Shown piece by piece: positions 60,816 to 64,000 of a stretch of 64,000 nt of DNA. The position numbers and the translations under genes are program-made. Each line of letters opens with the position of its first letter. The stretch's first letter is position 1. The stretch is from Phoenix dactylifera. Its lineage: Eukaryota > Streptophyta > Magnoliopsida > Arecales > Arecaceae. Location of the stretch: assembly GCF_009389715.1 (NCBI RefSeq), contig NC_052409.1, positions 1,652,001 to 1,716,000 on the forward strand. The letters are read 5' to 3'. The notes below the pieces were generated by a model. The model made no database searches, was not told the origin of the DNA, and worked only from the letters and a program-made list of their open reading frames with translations.

Positions 60816-62937
60816 GGGCTTCCCCTCACCTACAAATTTGGTAAGAGGGGCCTTGTATAAAACAAGAGAAAAAAATCAGGGTTGCTATGGGAACCGTGCA
60901 TGATGCAAACAGAAAATCATAGAGGCCCATACATGTGAACTATTGTAATTTTTTGAAGTCAGGGGTGGGGGTTGGGCATTGCCCCTCCTAGCCCATGTGT
61001 AGCTGCACCTATGCACCATGTAGCCAAACCTATATATTTAACAGCATCAATGCCTAAGATTGCCTAGGCGATTTGACAACCTTTAGCTAGATTCGGATTG
61101 GAATATATTATATGATCATATTACTACTTGTATTAGCATGTGTACAGTCCTCTTTAGATTTATGTAGGACAGCAGCAGTATGAAGATTTCTTACTCCCAT
61201 TGTTATTCTTGGAAGGTTAAGGAAGCTCAACAATGAATGGAGATAATAAATCAAATGAGACATACACAAGATGAGCAATTTCTAGATAAAGTACTTCTAC
61301 ACCAGTATACAAGAAGATGAGCAATAATTTGTGTGTGTGTGTGTGAGTGAGTGAGAGAGCGAGAGAGAGATGCTATGGCTGCCAAAAGAAAAATCTTAAC
61401 ATATATCTAACTACAATAATGTGGCAAATAATAGTGGATACTAATTTAATTAATTGCATGATATATAAACAGAAGTAGAAAGCCTATCCTATTTTTCAGA
61501 ATTCAATAGTCAGCTTTACAACAAGATGCAAAAATAGCAAACAAAATGGAGCATATATTGGTAACTAAGGAGATGTTATCAACACTTAGAAAAGTAGTTT
61601 TGGATCAACAATTTGTTGAATTCCAATATTTATGGGAATTTTCTTTCCTATTCCTAGAATAGAAGTAAACATCATAGATTTTTAACATTCAACCAGAAAC
61701 ATTAGAAATATCATGGTGCTTGATCTAATACTGATTTGTTGAAAAAAGACTTCATGCATCAGGGGCACATAATAATTGTCTGGTTACTGTTCAACCATAA
61801 GGGTAAATTAGCCCATCTTTGAGAAAATATACAATGACTAAGTAAACAATAACAAGGAGTCTGCATGCTGTATATGAATTATTATGTAATTAAACAACAA
61901 GTAATGATGTGAGATATAGTTAAACAATTCGAACTTATAGCTCTGATGATCCAAAACATCTCAGTCTAATCCATTAGCATTCTTACTCAGGAAAATCAAG
62001 TAAGGCAATAGCATCCCGACGAGAGATAGAGATGTCATCTTACCTGCATGCTAGGAGCAAGTCAGCTCGTTGATTGGGACCAACGTACTTATACATGGAT
62101 AGAGCATCACAAACGACGTCTAAAAAGTTCTCTCGTGTAACAACAACAGTTGTTAATCTTTTATACAATTCAAACAGTATTGTGCTACTTGTATCTATAC
62201 CCTCTCGAATCAAGTGGCTGCTGACCTCCTCCTGACTCAAGCAACCAGCCTGGCAATGTTCATTTTTTTTGCATCCATTTCCTTTACTAGATGGCCTTTC
62301 GCAAGCATCACTTTTCGATATGTTTTCACTTCTCATCACTTCAAATACTCTTCGGCTAATCTGACAAGAAAATGAGATGAATTTTAGATGCCAAGATATT
62401 AACAATTAACAACGGAAAGGGATCCATATATTAAAATAAATAACAATTTTCAGTATTCTTTTCAATCTCATTGGGGGCTTTATAACAGACTACTATAATT
62501 CCTTTAATCTAACTAGTTCAAGCATTTTGTTAAATTGAAAATATTTGATCATGCATGCAGTAACCACAACAAGGGAAGAATAAGAAATTGCTGCCTAATT
62601 TGTCACAGAGACCGCCAACCTAACACAAATATCTGAATCAACAAGCACAAGCATGGAGATCGCCAGTTAAATCCTTTTTTGTTCTTCAAAAGGAAAAAAA
62701 AAAGAAGGAAAGAAAGAAACATAGGGAATATTGCAAGACAAAACAAAACTGAAAGCAACCACCGGATCTTGAGAGGTAAACCTTGAAGGCGTGGCGAGCC
62801 TTGCATCCCATGAGCTGGAGCGTACTCTGCAGCACCGGCCGCGTGTACCGGAACGGCGAGCCCTCTCTCTCGTCCCCTCTCCTTGTCGTTCCTTCGTCCA
62901 CCACCACAATGTACAGCAGCTTGGGCAACTCCGACAT
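52350..62937 (-). CDS. LPA1: P-loop NTPase LPA1-like (2-phosphoglycerate kinase-related)
   Basis: Seven coding exons join in phase into 679 codons: 62937-62782, 62360-62044, 58033-57952, 56130-55708, 55484-54744, 53469-53365 and 52565-52350. The N-terminus [16 protein letters not shown], then [20 protein letters not shown], is the LPA1 family start. The Walker A motif GTSGCGKST is at residues 172-180 in the small third exon. It is followed by [49 protein letters not shown] and [20 protein letters not shown]. The C-terminal third (exons 5-7) is serine-rich and acidic. Rice LPA1 mutants have low seed phytic acid; the reaction is not settled, with similarity to archaeal 2-phosphoglycerate kinase. 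The first ATG upstream of the conserved block was taken as start. The stop at 52350-52352 may be premature, because another frame stays open to 52202. Confidence 0.9.
56131..57951 (-). other. LPA1-like intron 3
   Basis: The 1821-bp intron has GT-AG borders (GTACATAC to TTCCAAACAG). No gene is seen. The stretch at about 56300-56980 has GATCCGGATC-type words near its left part and related ATCCGATCAGATCC words near its right part and may be a decayed element. Confidence 0.6.
59249..61085. mobile_element. Possible decayed hAT-like element in LPA1 intron 2
   Basis: CAAGGCTGCCG at the left and the inverted AAAGGTTGTCA at the right are weak inverted repeats. Both ends are enriched in CCTAGG words (CACCTAGGAGG; GATTGCCTAGGCGA). 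No target duplication or coding region is visible. Confidence 0.3.
60779..60814 (+). repeat. (CT)18 microsatellite
   Basis: A pure CT dinucleotide tract in LPA1 intron 2. Confidence 0.95.
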
Positions 62938-63560
62938 CTCCAAAAATCCCTACAAATCCCCCACCACAAAACCCACCCAGAAATCCATCAAGAAACCCAA
63001 ATAAAAAACCCAAGGAAACAATCAAAACAATCAAGAACTCCCCCGCATTCCAGATCCCAACCAAGAATCACATCCGAAACCAAAACCGACGGGAAGAATA
63101 CTAAAGTAACAGAGCAATGCCGCGGTACAGATGCCGGATCGAGACGAAAGAACAAACAAGAGATCGGAGGACTAACCTTTAAGGATTGGAAGGGGGAACG
63201 GGGGGACCAAGGGTTAGGATTTCTTTAAGAGAGGGGCCTCCATCCGCCACAACCAGAGCTTCCAACACGACCTCTCCATTCTTCTTCGGTTTGGCTTCCA
63301 CGCCTCGCCGCGAACGCCTCTCTCTCCTCCTCCTTTCTCAAGATACGCGGTCGCGTCCTACTCGGATCTCCTCCTACAAGAGCCCTACTAATCTCAACTT
63401 CCAATACCGTTGCATGATAGCCACGCTTCACATCGCCGACATACTCGAGTATCAGCCGTCGGATGGGACGCGTGGCGGGCGAATGAGAGGTCGGAGAATG
63501 GTTCTAGAAGGGACTGTAGATTTCGTTGAACGCCGGGGGCTATGTGACAAGGTTCAGTTT
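62938..63560 (-). promoter_or_regulatory. LPA1-like 5' leader with probable leader intron and core promoter
   Basis: Read on the minus strand, AAAG|GTTAGT (donor at 63176) and TTTGTAG|GG (acceptor, exon from 62949) would bound a 227-bp leader intron just before the ATG. Upstream the sequence is CT/GA- and CG-rich to about 63560, as expected for a plant 5' leader. Plus-strand open frames over 62783-63611 are antisense artefacts of this composition. Confidence 0.5.
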
Positions 63561-63638
63561 GGTCCGCTGTTCCTGCGGGAAAAGATTAAAATAAATAAGA
63601 GGAAGTTTTGATCGGGACCCGACTATGGGACGCCGGCG

Positions 63639-63859
63639 CACGTGTAAGGAGATCTCCGGGCCCCGCTGGCAATGCGACAAAGTGTGGTTCCCACGTGGTA
63701 GCTATATGTTTCAAGAGGGGGTCCACTTGTCAAGCACCCATGTCGCGGCTGCATTCTCGGTGCACGTCTTCCATGTTTCTAATTTGTTTTGATTGAGAGA
63801 AGACAAATTGTGATGAATACTTCACGTTGTTCTTTTGATAGGCACGTTCGCATCACGTG
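63639..63859. promoter_or_regulatory. Three CACGTG (G-box) elements upstream of the LPA1-like gene
   Basis: CACGTG occurs at 63639-63644, 63692-63697 (as CCACGTGGTA, close to an ABA-response element) and 63854-63859, about 700-920 bases upstream of the start codon. bZIP and bHLH factors bind this motif. Function is inferred from the motif only. Confidence 0.45.
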
Positions 63860-64000
63860 ATTTATTCAATAGAGCACATAATTTTCATCCATTAAAGTTA
63901 CGTTATGGACAGGGATTATATTTTTTTAATGTTGTTGTTTATAGAGAGTAATATGCCAGAGATTACATCAAAAGTGCCTGCTTAAGGATATGAGAAAAGT
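63860..64000. other. AT-rich flank at the window edge
   Basis: No feature is recognised. Confidence 0.4.

Larger units (their letters stand above)
58034..62043 (-). other. LPA1-like intron 2 (4010 bp)
   Basis: No gene is seen. At about 59249-61085 the sequence starts CAAGGCTGCCGTAAG, is rich in CACCTAGG/GCCTAGG words at both ends and ends GACAACCTTT, which resembles a decayed hAT-type element, but no 8-bp duplication was found. A (CT)18 microsatellite occupies 60779-60814 and a GT/GA repeat lies at about 61330-61370. Confidence 0.55.

Noticed and set aside
62603..63228. Open frames of up to 153 codons on both strands near 62600-63200
   Set aside because: They cross the LPA1 exon 1 splice donor and the CT-rich leader; only the frame starting at 62937 matches the family.
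1..64000. CRISPR arrays, bacterial operons, phage or virus genes, tRNA or rRNA genes
   Set aside because: No regularly spaced palindromic repeats, tRNA-like box A/B pairs or rRNA sequence were recognised; the whole window behaves as plant nuclear DNA. A tRNA scan would settle the tRNA point.

Overview
The window is nuclear DNA from a flowering plant. Genes are widely spaced, introns run to several kilobases with GT-AG borders, AT-rich spacer is interrupted by GC-rich transposons, and every recognisable protein is of plant type. The two host genes have neutral codon use, unlike typical grass genes. My inference is a non-grass monocot, possibly a palm; this is not proven by the sequence.

Layout. 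1-10368: gene-poor spacer with a possible leftward promoter (about 400-520), a long inverted-repeat element with a 9-bp target duplication (712-1630), weak exon-like relics on the minus strand (about 3100-3390), an imperfect 0.9-1.1 kb tandem duplication with an internal minisatellite (7461-9580) and LTR-like sequence (about 9680-10170). 10369-19362: a complete CACTA (En/Spm) transposon with perfect 30-bp terminal inverted repeats, a GAC target duplication and two apparently intact spliced genes on the minus strand (a TNP2-type transposase of 1144 aa and a Transposase_24/TNPA-like protein of 421 aa). 19366-29640: spacer containing an unrecognised terminal exon (21907-22062), a decayed intron-containing TFIIE-alpha pseudogene (24269-26330) hit by a MITE, and a retroelement remnant with a 113-bp tandem duplication.

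30113-50170 (+): a ten-exon Pumilio (PUF) gene of 1031 codons. Its eight repeats carry the classical recognition residues, which predict UGUAUAUA as the RNA target. Intron 1 (9.4 kb) holds a decayed 6-kb hAT transposon, itself interrupted by a 0.85-kb non-autonomous hAT element. Intron 5 holds a related 0.57-kb hAT element and a 0.88-kb TIR element.

52350-62937 (-): a seven-coding-exon gene for an LPA1-like P-loop NTPase (2-phosphoglycerate-kinase-like, a phytic-acid gene family), convergent with the Pumilio gene. Its last exon reads into a stop, but another frame stays open for 49 codons beyond it, suggesting a frameshift at the C-terminus. Three CACGTG boxes lie upstream. The two host genes have no evident shared pathway. 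Most of the unusual structure comes from nested and degenerate DNA transposons.
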